From: Paenibacillus sp. MSJ-34
GTDB lineage: Bacteria > Bacillota > Bacilli > Paenibacillales > Paenibacillaceae
DNA length: 62,213 nucleotides
Direction of reading: 5' to 3'
Assembly (NCBI RefSeq): GCF_018918005.1
Contig: NZ_JAHLPR010000044.1
Location: forward strand, 1 to 62,213
The notes beneath the pieces were generated by a model. It saw nothing but the letters and a program-made list of their open reading frames with translations. It searched no databases and was not told the origin of the DNA. This document shows positions 45,187 to 54,778 of the stretch, in pieces (the stretch's first letter is position 1; every line of letters starts with the position of its first letter). A program made the translations under genes and the position numbers.

Positions 45187-46056
45187 TTACTTCACAAAAC
45201 CGAGCAGCATCTCGCGAATGATCTTCGCCGCGACGATTTGCGTTTGTTCCGTCGGATCGTACGCGGGCGCGACTTCAACGAGATCGCAGCCGACGACGTT
45301 CGCGTTCGAACGCGCGATGGCGTGAACCGCTTGGAGCAATTCCTTCGACGTAATGCCGCCCGCTTCCGCCGTACCTGTGCCCGGAGCGCAGGACGGATCG
45401 AGCACGTCGATGTCGATCGTCACGTATACCGGACGGCCTGCGAGCTCCGGCAATACTTTGCGCAGCGGTTCGACCACTTCGAACGGATAGAAGTTGATGT
45501 TCTCGCGCGCATACGCCCATTCTTCCCGCGAACCGGAGCGGATGCCGAATTGGTACACGTTCTTGCCGCCGATCAATTCCGCCGCTTTGCGCAGCGGCGT
45601 CGAATGCGAGAGCGGCTCGCCCTCGTATTGCTCCCGCAAATCCGCATGCGCGTCGAGATGGACGATCGCCAAGTCGGGATATTTGGCATACATCTCGCGG
45701 AAGATCGGCCACGATACGAGATGCTCTCCGCCGAGCCCGATCGGGAACTTATCGTCCGCGAGCAAGCCGCGCACGTACTCGCCGATGATGTCGAGGCTGC
45801 GCGCCGCATTGCCGAACGGCAGCAGCAAATCGCCGGCATCGAAATATGTCATGTCGAGAATGCTTTTATCCAAATAGGGGCTGTATTCTTCCAAACCGAT
45901 CGATACTTCGCGAATCCGCGCCGGACCGAAACGGGAACCCGGACGGAAGCTGACGGTGAAATCCATCGGCATGCCGTAAATGACCGCTTTCGAAGCGGCA
46001 TAGTCGTCGGAACTGCAAATGAACACATTGCCGGAATAAGCTTGATCTAATCGCAC
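45187..46056 (-). CDS. speB: Agmatinase
   Basis: A 289-residue member of the ureohydrolase family. Mn ligands are in GLGGEHL, HLDAHAD and TIDIDVLDPS. It hydrolyses agmatine to putrescine and urea, the step before spermidine synthase. It follows speE after 26 bp. The same pair is found in B. subtilis next to pbpG. Start context agrees with the usual N-terminus. Confidence 0.94.
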   Translation of the reverse strand: MRLDQAYSGNVFICSSDDYAASKAVIYGMPMDFTVSFRPGSRFGPARIREVSIGLEEYSPYLDKSILDMTYFDAGDLLLPFGNAARSLDIIGEYVRGLLADDKFPIGLGGEHLVSWPIFREMYAKYPDLAIVHLDAHADLREQYEGEPLSHSTPLRKAAELIGGKNVYQFGIRSGSREEWAYARENINFYPFEVVEPLRKVLPELAGRPVYVTIDIDVLDPSCAPGTGTAEAGGITSKELLQAVHAIARSNANVVGCDLVEVAPAYDPTEQTQIVAAKIIREMLLGFVK

Positions 46057-46082
46057 GAATTTGTATCCTCCTTATGTCGATC

Positions 46083-46910
46083 CTATTTGCACAAGTCTTC
46101 CACGAACTTCGGCAGCACGAATGCCGCTTTGTGCAAGCGCGGAGAATAGTATTTCGTGTCCAGTTCCGGAATTTGCGTTTCGTCGACTTGGAGCGGATCG
46201 TATGTTTTGCTGCCCATCGTGAATGTCCACAGACCGCTCGGGTATGTCGGCACATTCGCGCCGTACACGCGTACGATCGGGAAAATCTCCTTCACGTCGC
46301 GGTTCACTTTTTGGATCAAATCCGCTTTGAACCACGGGTTGTCGGTTTGCGCCACGAAGATGCCGTCGTCTTTCAACGCTTCGAAGATGCCTTGATAGAA
46401 GCCGCGCTCGAACAGCGGCGCCGCCGGGCCGACCGGTTCGGTCGAATCGACCATGACCACGTCGTACTTGTTCTTGGATTCGTGGATATGCATAAATCCG
46501 TCGCCGACAATAACCTCAACGCGCGGGTTATCCAATTCGCCGGCAATTTCCGGCAAATATTTCTTGGAATATTCGATCACTTTGCCGTCGATATCGACCA
46601 GCACCGCTTTTTCTACTTTCGGATGCTTCATAATTTCGCGGATAACGCCGCCGTCTCCGCCGCCGACCACAAGCACATGCTTCGGATTCGGATGCGTGAA
46701 GAGCGCAGGATGCGCCACCATTTCATGATATACGAACTCGTCTTTAATCGTCGTCATGACCATTCCGTCGAGCAGCAGCATGCGGCCGAACTCCTCGGTC
46801 TCCACCATGGCCAAATCTTGAAAATCGGTTTTTTCATTGACAAAAGTTTGTTTAATTTTCATCGTAATGCCGAAATTTTCCGTTTGTTTTTCCGTAAACC
46901 ACAATTCCAT
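46083..46910 (-). CDS. speE: Spermidine synthase (polyamine aminopropyltransferase)
   Basis: A 275-residue enzyme that transfers aminopropyl from decarboxylated S-adenosylmethionine to putrescine. The cofactor motif [12 protein letters not shown] and the catalytic Asp in VDSTEPVG are present. The ATG at 46910 gives MELWFTEKQ, the normal N-terminus; a longer frame upstream overlaps the divergent regulatory region. It is the first gene of the operon with speB. Confidence 0.95.
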   Translation of the reverse strand: MELWFTEKQTENFGITMKIKQTFVNEKTDFQDLAMVETEEFGRMLLLDGMVMTTIKDEFVYHEMVAHPALFTHPNPKHVLVVGGGDGGVIREIMKHPKVEKAVLVDIDGKVIEYSKKYLPEIAGELDNPRVEVIVGDGFMHIHESKNKYDVVMVDSTEPVGPAAPLFERGFYQGIFEALKDDGIFVAQTDNPWFKADLIQKVNRDVKEIFPIVRVYGANVPTYPSGLWTFTMGSKTYDPLQVDETQIPELDTKYYSPRLHKAAFVLPKFVEDLCK

Positions 46911-47059
46911 CGTTATCGCCTTCTTTCCATGTATGACAATGCATTTGATCACTCTCATTATTGTACCAAACAAATGTATTATGATGAAAACTCGCCGAAA
47001 TTGCAATACGAATTTGCGAAGTATCCGTCGATTGGAAAAATAAATTTATTTTGCCCGGG

Positions 47060-47090
47060 TGAATATCGGCTTCCATCGTTTTCCATACTA
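47060..47090 (+). promoter_or_regulatory. Candidate sigma-G promoter of pbpG
   Basis: TGAATA (47060-47065) and CATACTA (47084-47090) are 18 bp apart and match the sigma-G consensus (GHATR, N17-18, CATHHTA) at every position. The start codon is 38 bp downstream. Sigma-G acts in the forespore after engulfment. Confidence 0.7.
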
Positions 47091-47127
47091 GAAGCTATAG
47101 GGATTCCGCAGCGAAAGGAGCTTGCGA

Positions 47128-49209
47128 ATGGCTTGGCAATCGGCGAAAAACTCAACTACATATTCGTCCGGAAACAAAGTCCGCCGCTTCCGTATCTGGA
47201 AACGGCTTGCGATATTGACGATGGTATGCTGCTTGATCGTCATATGCGGGCTCGTTTCGCTGCTTTTGTATTTGCGCTCCCAAGCGCTGCCGGCATTCTC
47301 ATCGGGACGAGTCTCGCAAATTGTCGATATCGGCGGCAACGTCATCGATACATTGCAGACGTCCACGGGCGGCAAGCGCCAGCCTGTCAAGCTTGGCGAC
47401 GTTTCGCCCGACTTGATCCACGCCACCTTGTCCATCGAAGACCGAAGTTTCTACAAACATATCGGTTTCGATTTTAGAGGAATGGCGCGGGCTACGCTCG
47501 TCAATCTGCAGCGCATGGATAAAGTTCAGGGGGCGAGCACGCTGACGCAGCAGTTGGCGCGCAACTTGTTCCTGTCGCATGAACGGACTTGGTCGCGCAA
47601 GATGAAAGAGGCCGCTTATACGGTCCAGCTTGAAATGAATTATACGAAAGATGAAATATTGGAAATGTACTTGAACCAAATCTATTACGGGCACGGAGCT
47701 TACGGCATCGAAGCCGCGTCCCGCTTCTTTTTCGGCAAACATGCCAAAGAATTGACGCTCGCGGAAAGCGCGATGTTGGCCGGCATCCCGAAGGGTCCCA
47801 AGTATTACTCCCCTCATAACGATATGAAGAACGCCAAGGATCGGCAAAAGACGATTTTGCAGGCGATGGTCGATTGCGGGTATATTACCAGAGAGCAGGC
47901 GGACGAAGCGTATGGGCAAATTTTGTCGTTCCAACCGCTGCAGCAAAAGTCGAATACGGTCACGGCGCCGTATTTCCGCGATTACGTGAAAAATGTCGCC
48001 GTCGATACGCTCGGAATTGAGGAAAGATTGCTGGAACAGGGCGGATTGACGATTTATACGACGCTCGATCTGCACGCCCAACAAGCAGCCGAGGAAGCGG
48101 TCGCCAAATATTTGCCGCAAAATTCGGAGCTGCAGGCGGCGCTCGTTTCCGTCGATCCGCGCAGCGGCTATATTAAGGCGATGGTCGGAGGCAAAGATTA
48201 TAAGCAAAATCAGTTTAACCGCGCTTTGGCCACAACGCGCCAGCCCGGCTCTTCCTTCAAGCCGATTATGTATTTGGCTGCGCTGCAATCGGGCGAAATG
48301 ACGAGCGTAACGCATTTCAAGAGCGAGCCGACCATCTTCCATTACGACAATAACCGCAAAACGTACCAACCGAGCAATCATGGCGGCAAATACTACGGCG
48401 AGATCGACATGCGCCAGGCGATCGCCGCATCCGACAATATATACGCGGTCAACACGATGATGAAGATCGGCCCTGACAAAGTAATTGATATGGCGCGCAG
48501 CATGGGGATTGAAAGCCCGCTCCAACCGCTGCCTTCGCTTGCGCTAGGCACCTTCCCCGTCAGCCCGCTCGAAATGGCGTCCGCCTTCGGGGTGATCAGC
48601 AACCAGGGCGTCCGGGTGGCGGCGACCGCGATCTTGAAAATCGTCGACGCGGACGGCAAAGTGTTGTACGAAGCGCCGCAACCGCGGCAGGAACGGGTGA
48701 TCGATCCGGCGTATACGTATGTGCTTACCAATTTGATGGAAAGCGTCTTTGAAGCCGGCGGAACGGGCAATCGCGTATCGTCGCTCATGAAGCGTCCGGT
48801 CGCCGGCAAGACCGGTACGACCGATACCGACGCCTGGCTGGTCGGATTTACGCCGGAGTTGTCGACCGCCGTCTGGCTCGGATACGACAAGGACAAAACG
48901 ATCGCCGCCGCGGAAGCGCATCAGGCGGCCCCGATATTTGCCGAATTTACAGAGCGTGCGCTGGAAAACGTGCCGCCGAAAATATTCCCGATTCCCGAAG
49001 GCGTCGTCACCGTATATATCGATCCCGAGACGGGGAAGCTGGCAACCGCAGCCTGTCCCGGCAAACGAATGGAGTCGTTCGTGGAAGGCACGGAACCGAC
49101 GGAATATTGCGCGGCCCATCAAGGGACGGAACCCGAGGAAATCAAGCCTACGGAGACGGAGGTGCATCGTTCGTGGTGGAAAGATTTGAAGCGGTGGTGG
49201 AACGGATAA
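47128..49209 (+). CDS. pbpG: Class A penicillin-binding protein, PBP2D-like
   Basis: A 693-residue bifunctional peptidoglycan synthase. One membrane helix (about 29-52) precedes the transglycosylase domain (EDRSFYKHIGFD, GASTLTQQLARNLF, QIYYGHGAYGIEAASRFFFG) and the transpeptidase domain with PGSSFKP, SDN and KTGTT. The ATG at 47128 has AAAGGAG seven bases upstream. It is divergent from speE-speB, exactly as pbpG in B. subtilis, where PBP2D helps make the spore germ-cell wall. The sigma-G type promoter fits that role. Confidence 0.92.
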   Translation: MAWQSAKNSTTYSSGNKVRRFRIWKRLAILTMVCCLIVICGLVSLLLYLRSQALPAFSSGRVSQIVDIGGNVIDTLQTSTGGKRQPVKLGDVSPDLIHATLSIEDRSFYKHIGFDFRGMARATLVNLQRMDKVQGASTLTQQLARNLFLSHERTWSRKMKEAAYTVQLEMNYTKDEILEMYLNQIYYGHGAYGIEAASRFFFGKHAKELTLAESAMLAGIPKGPKYYSPHNDMKNAKDRQKTILQAMVDCGYITREQADEAYGQILSFQPLQQKSNTVTAPYFRDYVKNVAVDTLGIEERLLEQGGLTIYTTLDLHAQQAAEEAVAKYLPQNSELQAALVSVDPRSGYIKAMVGGKDYKQNQFNRALATTRQPGSSFKPIMYLAALQSGEMTSVTHFKSEPTIFHYDNNRKTYQPSNHGGKYYGEIDMRQAIAASDNIYAVNTMMKIGPDKVIDMARSMGIESPLQPLPSLALGTFPVSPLEMASAFGVISNQGVRVAATAILKIVDADGKVLYEAPQPRQERVIDPAYTYVLTNLMESVFEAGGTGNRVSSLMKRPVAGKTGTTDTDAWLVGFTPELSTAVWLGYDKDKTIAAAEAHQAAPIFAEFTERALENVPPKIFPIPEGVVTVYIDPETGKLATAACPGKRMESFVEGTEPTEYCAAHQGTEPEEIKPTETEVHRSWWKDLKRWWNG

Positions 49210-49212
49210 GAC

Positions 49213-49246
49213 GGGGCTTCGGGACTGTCGCTTACGGCGAAGCCCC
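49213..49246. terminator. Stem between pbpG and the convergent esterase gene
   Basis: GGGGCTTCG and CGAAGCCCC pair around a 16-base loop. A second palindrome, CCCGATTCCGGAATCGGG, follows at 49251. Neither has a T-run. Confidence 0.5.
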
Positions 49247-49311
49247 TCATCCCGATTCCGGAATCGGGCGGGTTGCCCCGCCCGAACGTCCGTTACCGTT
49301 TCGCATTTCGT

Positions 49312-50280
49312 TCAACCTCTCTCTTCATTGCCGGTTATAAATCGCTTAACAAATTCGTACATTTTACGGTTGTGATACCTTACGACCGTATGGCCTGTGA
49401 AGGGATAGACGTGGATCGATTTAGGCGACGCAATCCGATTGTAGGCGGCATACACCGTTTCCGGCAAGCAAACGGTATCCTTCAACCCGACGGAAACCAT
49501 AACGGGAATCCGGATGCGATGCGCCAGGTTCATCATGTCGAAATAGCTTAACGTTTTCAGCACACGGTCCAAATGCTCCGGAAATCTTTCCGCGAACGCC
49601 GCCGCTTCCGTCAACGAACCGGTGGAGTTCAGCATGCCGAAATCCATATGGCACATATTCGGAATGTTCGCTACGGCCAGGCCCGGTTTGGAACTCAACG
49701 CCGATACGATGAGCGCCAATCCTCCGCCTTGGCTCGCGCCGTGTACGACGATGTTGTTCCGGTCCACTTCCGGCTGCTCCCATACCCAGTCTACCGCTTT
49801 GACCGCATCGATCGCGATCGCTTTATAGTAGCAAGTTTCATGATCCAATATTCCTTGGGTGATCCACCCCTTCTCCATGCCGTAGCCTTGATCCAGCCGA
49901 TTGCCGGTCTCTCCGCCTTGGCCGCGGATATCGACGGCGAATACCGCCATGCCGAGCAGCAGCCATGCGGCGTACTCTTCCGGATATCCTTTTCCGCCGG
50001 AATAACCGTGAAACGACACAACGCAAGGCAACGATTCGCTGCGGACAAACTTCGGCACAAGATACCAACCGTGAATGGGCGTACCGTCGTACCCTTCATA
50101 GGTCACCCGGTATGCATCCGCGTAAGGAAACGGGGTCTCCTCCCGCTTGCGCTCTGCGCGCAAAGCCTTTCGTTCCGCCGCTTGCAGCGTCCGCTCCCAG
50201 AACGGCTCCAGATCGTCGCCGCCGGTTAAGTCGGGCATGTACCTCTCCAATTCTGCAATCCGTTTTTCTATCGCATTCAT
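49312..50280 (-). CDS. Carbohydrate esterase family 7 (acetyl xylan / cephalosporin C deacetylase)
   Basis: A 322-residue alpha/beta hydrolase of CE7. The catalytic triad is Ser183 (GASQGG), Asp268 (GLKDTVCLP) and His297 (GHTVVR), and the RGQGG motif of the family is at about 119-123. CE7 enzymes remove acetyl groups from short acetylated xylo-oligosaccharides and cephalosporin C and are cytoplasmic, as the lack of a signal peptide suggests here. The ATG at 50280 has AAGGGG upstream. It is the last gene of the third sugar locus, 169 bp after nanE, so it may have its own transcript. Confidence 0.92.
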   Translation of the reverse strand: MNAIEKRIAELERYMPDLTGGDDLEPFWERTLQAAERKALRAERKREETPFPYADAYRVTYEGYDGTPIHGWYLVPKFVRSESLPCVVSFHGYSGGKGYPEEYAAWLLLGMAVFAVDIRGQGGETGNRLDQGYGMEKGWITQGILDHETCYYKAIAIDAVKAVDWVWEQPEVDRNNIVVHGASQGGGLALIVSALSSKPGLAVANIPNMCHMDFGMLNSTGSLTEAAAFAERFPEHLDRVLKTLSYFDMMNLAHRIRIPVMVSVGLKDTVCLPETVYAAYNRIASPKSIHVYPFTGHTVVRYHNRKMYEFVKRFITGNEERG

Positions 50281-50449
50281 GTCATTTCTTCCCCTTTCGT
50301 TTCGTGGCCACAAATCTTTTCTTCCTTTTCTCATAATATTATCTTGAGAAGGCAACAAGCACAATCGGGGAAGTTGCGAGAGATAACACTTCTGTAAAAA
50401 ACGATTGATTTCTCCAGATCCCCCCTAAAGGGATATCTCCCTGTTTGCC

Positions 50450-51139
50450 TTAATTTGATTCCTGCTCTAGTATCCCGGTCAATTCGCGTACATAACGCGC
50501 GATAATTAATTGGGGGCGGGTAATCGCGCTGCCGACTACGACATAATCCGCACCTGCCGCCATCGCCTGTGCCGCTTGTTCCGGCGACCAAATACGTCCT
50601 TCGGCGATGACCGGAACGCGCACGCGCAAACTAAGCTCATTAATCAAGCGAAAATCCGGCTCCTCACCGGACGGGCTGTAGGGCGTATACCCCGATAAGG
50701 TGGTGCCGATCATATCCGCCCCAAGCTTTTCCGCAGCCAATCCTTCTTCCAGAGTGGAGACGTCTGCCATCACTCCAGCGCCGTATCGATGCGCCAGACG
50801 GATCAATTCCTTGGCCCGCTCCAGCCGGTCTTCGCGATCCGTTACGTCCATCGCAACGATATCCGCACCCGCATTCAGCACAGCTTCTACTTCATCCGCC
50901 GTCGGCGTGATAAAAACGTCCGATCCTGGCACGTCGCGTTTAATCAGCCCGATGACTGGGAGACCAACCGCTGCTTTAATTCTTCTTATATCCTCTACCC
51001 CGTTCGCGCGAATGCCTACCGCGCCCGATTGCTCCGCCGCAACAGCCATCTTGGCCATCGTATCTCCTCCGTGCAGCGGCTCGTCGGCCAACGCCTGGCA
51101 GGACACAATCAATCCTTTTCTTGTAAAATAAACTGCCAT
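50450..51139 (-). CDS. nanE: N-acetylmannosamine-6-phosphate 2-epimerase
   Basis: A 229-residue TIM-barrel epimerase that converts ManNAc-6-phosphate to GlcNAc-6-phosphate in sialic acid or ManNAc use. VSCQALADEPLHGG, GIRANGVEDI, PVIGLIKRD, VAMDVTDR, GTTLSGYTPYS and PVIAEGRIWSPEQA are family segments. It starts nine bases after the AraC gene and must be co-transcribed with it. No sialic acid lyase, kinase or transporter is seen, so its substrate supply here is unclear. Confidence 0.92.
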   Translation of the reverse strand: MAVYFTRKGLIVSCQALADEPLHGGDTMAKMAVAAEQSGAVGIRANGVEDIRRIKAAVGLPVIGLIKRDVPGSDVFITPTADEVEAVLNAGADIVAMDVTDREDRLERAKELIRLAHRYGAGVMADVSTLEEGLAAEKLGADMIGTTLSGYTPYSPSGEEPDFRLINELSLRVRVPVIAEGRIWSPEQAAQAMAAGADYVVVGSAITRPQLIIARYVRELTGILEQESN

Positions 51140-51148
51140 ATGGTCACC

Positions 51149-53410
51149 TCATCTCGCTGCCGGATATTCCACCGATTGCTGCCGATATTCGCTTGGGGTC
51201 ATCCCCGTCGTTTTTTTGAACGCCGTATAAAAATGGCTCTTGGTTTGATATCCCGACCTTTCGGCAATATCCGCAATTGACCATGTCGTAGTTTCCAGCA
51301 GCTTTATTACATTTTTCATACGTTGATCCCAAATAAAGTCGGAAAGCGTGCTATGGTATACTTCTTTGAAAACTTGTCTCGTATAACTGACCGACAACGA
51401 TAAATGTGCGGAAATATCCTCCGCGCTAAGCATAGGATCATGAATGCGATTTTGAACGTACTCGACGATTTCCGTAACGAGTTCCTCCTTCCGGCCGGAG
51501 GATTTGCGCCGCCCCATATTCGTAACAATTTCCTGAAGCTCCACATACAACCAATCTCTGACCTCGTTTAACGTGCCGAATCGGTCCAAGTGATTTTGGA
51601 TACCGTCCACCGTTTTCAAAAAACGCCATTGTTTAAATGCTTTCATCAGTGTGTACAGAATCAGGGTCAATCGAAATTTGCATTCCGCATAAGTCAAGGT
51701 TTGCATCTGTTCGATGATCCGATCCAGCAATACCTTCATTTTTTCTACACGACCCAGACGGACGTTTTGGATCAACTCTTCCAACATCGAATCATCCTGC
51801 AGCGGCTGCACGAGATCCGAATATTGCTCAAAATCGCGTTCGCCGTACACTTTTCCGCTTCCGGTAATAAATTTCAATAGAGTTAATTCGTAAATATAAT
51901 CGTAAACGGATCGGATCTCATCGTTGATGTCTCTTGGATCGCTGATTCCGACAATAACCCGGATGTCCAACCATTTTTCAATCTGCTCCGCAATTTCGCC
52001 AAATACCTCTAACGTTTCTTCCAGTGTTCTCTCATTCCTGCCAAGCAGAACGATCAGGTGATCTCCGCCGAAATCGACGCTTTCCCCGCTCCAATTCCGG
52101 CTGCGAACAATTTCCACGGCGATGTTTCCCATCGCGTATTTCATTAGTTTTCGGGAAGCAAATGTATATTTCTCCGTAAACGATGAGTATGAATCGATAC
52201 GAACGGCCGCCAATTGGATATATTTATAGGTTAATAGATCGAATTCCTTAAGAATGTACTCTCTTATCGGCTCGTTCATGTGGCCATGAAGAATCCATTG
52301 GCGCAAATATTCGCCGTCAATTAAATGCCGATGGTTACGGATAGAGCGATTTATTTTATCCATGGTTTCCGCCATCGTTTCTATCCCTTGCCTGATGACT
52401 GCGTACTCCCCGTTGCGGGAGGAGTCGGACGTTCCGAGTTCCTCGCCGATTTTCCCTTTAATCATCATGGCTAGCTGGCTGAAAGGCCGGTATGTCCGGC
52501 GGGAATTCCAAAAAATAAATGCCAGCAGTACGAACAACAGTACGAGCGAAGAAATAACAATTTTGCGTTGAAAAGACGTGACCTCACTTTTTAAGTGACC
52601 CAATCCGGTAAGATAGTACATCGTCCACGGCTGGGATTTCATCTCGGCGTAATTTACAGCCCATTGTTCTCCGTCGATATCAAGGTGAAACATACCGGAT
52701 CGGTCATTCTTAGACGATGATAAAACAGGCATAGACAGTTCCGAGTTAAGCGGTCCCATGATCATATTGCCTTGGCGATCCAGGACGACAACCTCAATGC
52801 CAATCTCCTGGTTGAATTGAAGCAAATATTTTTGCAGCAATCGGTTGTCTAGCAAAATCGCCAAATAGCCGTTATAGTCATGCCTGGACGGATTGGAAGG
52901 AACGATCAGCGCCATATGCGACTCACCGACGACTTCGTGATTGAAATACTGCAAAAATTTCGGCCTGTCATTTCGGATTTTATCTACTATGCCTTGGTCA
53001 TAGAAAGAATCGAGCGAATGGATTCCTTTACGGGAATCGATCGCCTCGCCCGTCCGGATGTTGATCATGTAGGCGTCGAAGATAAACGACTCATTTGATA
53101 GCCAATTGGTCATCGCTTGCATGGCAGCCGTCGCGAGCATCGGATCCTTCGTTTCGGACACCAGCCAATTTTGAATATTCTGATCTTCGTACATGCTTAG
53201 TCCGTACGCCTTCAATTTTTTCAACATAAATTCGGTACTCTCCAGCGTCTGGTTTAGCTTATCATTCGTCAATTTATTAATTTCGGCTGCTGCGTACTTG
53301 GAAAACTGATGCGACAGAAATAGGGTAAATGGAATTATAATCAGGGAAAAAACAATAGACAGCAGCAAAAATATGCGAATGTACATTTGCTTTGGCGTAA
53401 ACCGATTCAT
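51149..53410 (-). CDS. Membrane-bound AraC family regulator
   Basis: A 753-residue one-component regulator. Membrane helices (about 12-33 and 283-303) enclose an extracellular sensor, and the C-terminal AraC domain has helix-turn-helices at LSAEDISAHLSLSVSYTRQV and SIADIAERSGYQTKSHFY. The middle region (about 370-560) is the usual cytoplasmic linker. It lies inside the third sugar operon, between the ADP-ribosylglycohydrolase-family gene and nanE, so it may control the locus to which it belongs. Confidence 0.9.
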   Translation of the reverse strand: MNRFTPKQMYIRIFLLLSIVFSLIIIPFTLFLSHQFSKYAAAEINKLTNDKLNQTLESTEFMLKKLKAYGLSMYEDQNIQNWLVSETKDPMLATAAMQAMTNWLSNESFIFDAYMINIRTGEAIDSRKGIHSLDSFYDQGIVDKIRNDRPKFLQYFNHEVVGESHMALIVPSNPSRHDYNGYLAILLDNRLLQKYLLQFNQEIGIEVVVLDRQGNMIMGPLNSELSMPVLSSSKNDRSGMFHLDIDGEQWAVNYAEMKSQPWTMYYLTGLGHLKSEVTSFQRKIVISSLVLLFVLLAFIFWNSRRTYRPFSQLAMMIKGKIGEELGTSDSSRNGEYAVIRQGIETMAETMDKINRSIRNHRHLIDGEYLRQWILHGHMNEPIREYILKEFDLLTYKYIQLAAVRIDSYSSFTEKYTFASRKLMKYAMGNIAVEIVRSRNWSGESVDFGGDHLIVLLGRNERTLEETLEVFGEIAEQIEKWLDIRVIVGISDPRDINDEIRSVYDYIYELTLLKFITGSGKVYGERDFEQYSDLVQPLQDDSMLEELIQNVRLGRVEKMKVLLDRIIEQMQTLTYAECKFRLTLILYTLMKAFKQWRFLKTVDGIQNHLDRFGTLNEVRDWLYVELQEIVTNMGRRKSSGRKEELVTEIVEYVQNRIHDPMLSAEDISAHLSLSVSYTRQVFKEVYHSTLSDFIWDQRMKNVIKLLETTTWSIADIAERSGYQTKSHFYTAFKKTTGMTPSEYRQQSVEYPAAR

Positions 53411-53458
53411 CTCGTTTCTCCCCCGTTATGTCAATAATTCCTTGGCATATTTCTTCCA

Positions 53459-54772
53459 TTATTGCGTAATGAGCCGTACTGTTCGAAGCGCCAGTTGGCT
53501 AATTCGCGGACTCTCTTCCCCCGCCAAATAGCTCTCGATTTGATCGTGAAGGGGGGCGATCCATTTGTCAGGCAGCCTGACCGCGCCGTTCAGCACCCCA
53601 ATGACAGATCCGGCCGTCGCGGCATTGCAATCCGTATCTAATCCCATCATAACCGCAATGCTTATCGTCTTCTCCAGATCGCCCTCCCCGTACAACAGAG
53701 CCAAGATCACGATGGCGGCATTATTAATCACATGAGTTCGGTGATAATGCCCGTATCGTTCCAGCAGTCGATCTCCGGCAGATTCCCAGTCGGATTCCCG
53801 TCTGCTCTCGTCGATCACCCATGAAATGGCTTCAAATAGCCGCGAACGTACCGGAATTTGCGCCAGTCCGGCACGTATGACAGCTTCGATGTCGCTCTCC
53901 GTAAAACTCGCCGCAATCATCGCGGCTGCGAACATCGCTCCGTAAATGCCGTTTCCTGTATGGGACAAAGCAGCGTCGCGATAAGCCATCTCTGCCGCTC
54001 GTGCAGGATTCCCAGGATTAATATAGCCGTACAGGTCCGTGCGAATTTGTGCTCCGATCCATTCCCGGTAAGGGTTTAAATGGACCGCTGTACGAGGAAT
54101 CGAAACGCCTGCGCATAGGTTCAGGTAGGCGGCACGCTCAGCGGTATAAGTCATATATGGCGGCAAGTACATAAGCCACATTTCGGCAACATTGGACGTA
54201 TCAAAATCCGTACCGTGTGTTTCTACGGTCTTTAGCGCCAGAATCGTATAATCCATGTCGTCGTCACGCGGCATCGCCTTGCAATATTCGATGGCGTTCC
54301 GCTCATATTCTTCCAGCATCCACTGTTCCTCTACCTGCGGAGTATGTCGGATCGTAAAGTAATGATTCAATGGATACGAGTGATGTCTTTCTAGCAAATC
54401 TCTGATTAATTCCCGTGGCCAGCCTTCAACCGGTTTGCCCAATAGACATCCTGCAGCTCTGCCCAACCAAGCTCCATAGATTCGGTCAAACAATTCGCCG
54501 AACGGGAGCGTATCTCCCTCTGTAGAAGGAATATGGTTCGTTCCGGATTCGCGCATAATTTCCGGCCAATGCGACGGTTCGACGAAACGGCATCCGCTTA
54601 CCGTTTCCAGCTCGTCGATCCGGGCGTACAGTTCCCTGCACGCCCTTTCGAGCTCGTCCTCAGTCATTGCGGATATTACGGATTCCGGCAGAAGCCCCGC
54701 CGTATCCTTCCCCTGTTCTTGAAGTTGAATCAACTCATATTTCCAGATTTCTCTCCAATTTATCAATTTCAT
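53459..54772 (-). CDS. ADP-ribosylglycohydrolase family protein
   Basis: A 437-residue all-helical protein. After about 80 residues of unassigned N-terminal sequence, the family domain begins with DRIYGAWLGRAAGCLLGKPVEG, cited as YGAWLGRAAGCLLGKPVEG. Metal-site acids are in PRDDDMDYT and GLDTDCNAATAGSVIG. The family (DraG, ARH) cleaves alpha-glycosidic bonds to ribose, and many members in sugar operons have no known substrate. It starts six bases before the binding-protein stop is passed, so coupling to the importer is tight. Here it may act on an imported glycoside rather than on ADP-ribosylated protein. Confidence 0.87.
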   Translation of the reverse strand: MKLINWREIWKYELIQLQEQGKDTAGLLPESVISAMTEDELERACRELYARIDELETVSGCRFVEPSHWPEIMRESGTNHIPSTEGDTLPFGELFDRIYGAWLGRAAGCLLGKPVEGWPRELIRDLLERHHSYPLNHYFTIRHTPQVEEQWMLEEYERNAIEYCKAMPRDDDMDYTILALKTVETHGTDFDTSNVAEMWLMYLPPYMTYTAERAAYLNLCAGVSIPRTAVHLNPYREWIGAQIRTDLYGYINPGNPARAAEMAYRDAALSHTGNGIYGAMFAAAMIAASFTESDIEAVIRAGLAQIPVRSRLFEAISWVIDESRRESDWESAGDRLLERYGHYHRTHVINNAAIVILALLYGEGDLEKTISIAVMMGLDTDCNAATAGSVIGVLNGAVRLPDKWIAPLHDQIESYLAGEESPRISQLALRTVRLITQ

Positions 54773-54778
54773 GTTACC

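Noticed and set aside
53459-54772. Toxin-antitoxin or DarTG-type function for the ADP-ribosylglycohydrolase-family protein
   Set aside because: No ADP-ribosyltransferase toxin is adjacent, and the gene is embedded in a sugar importer operon.
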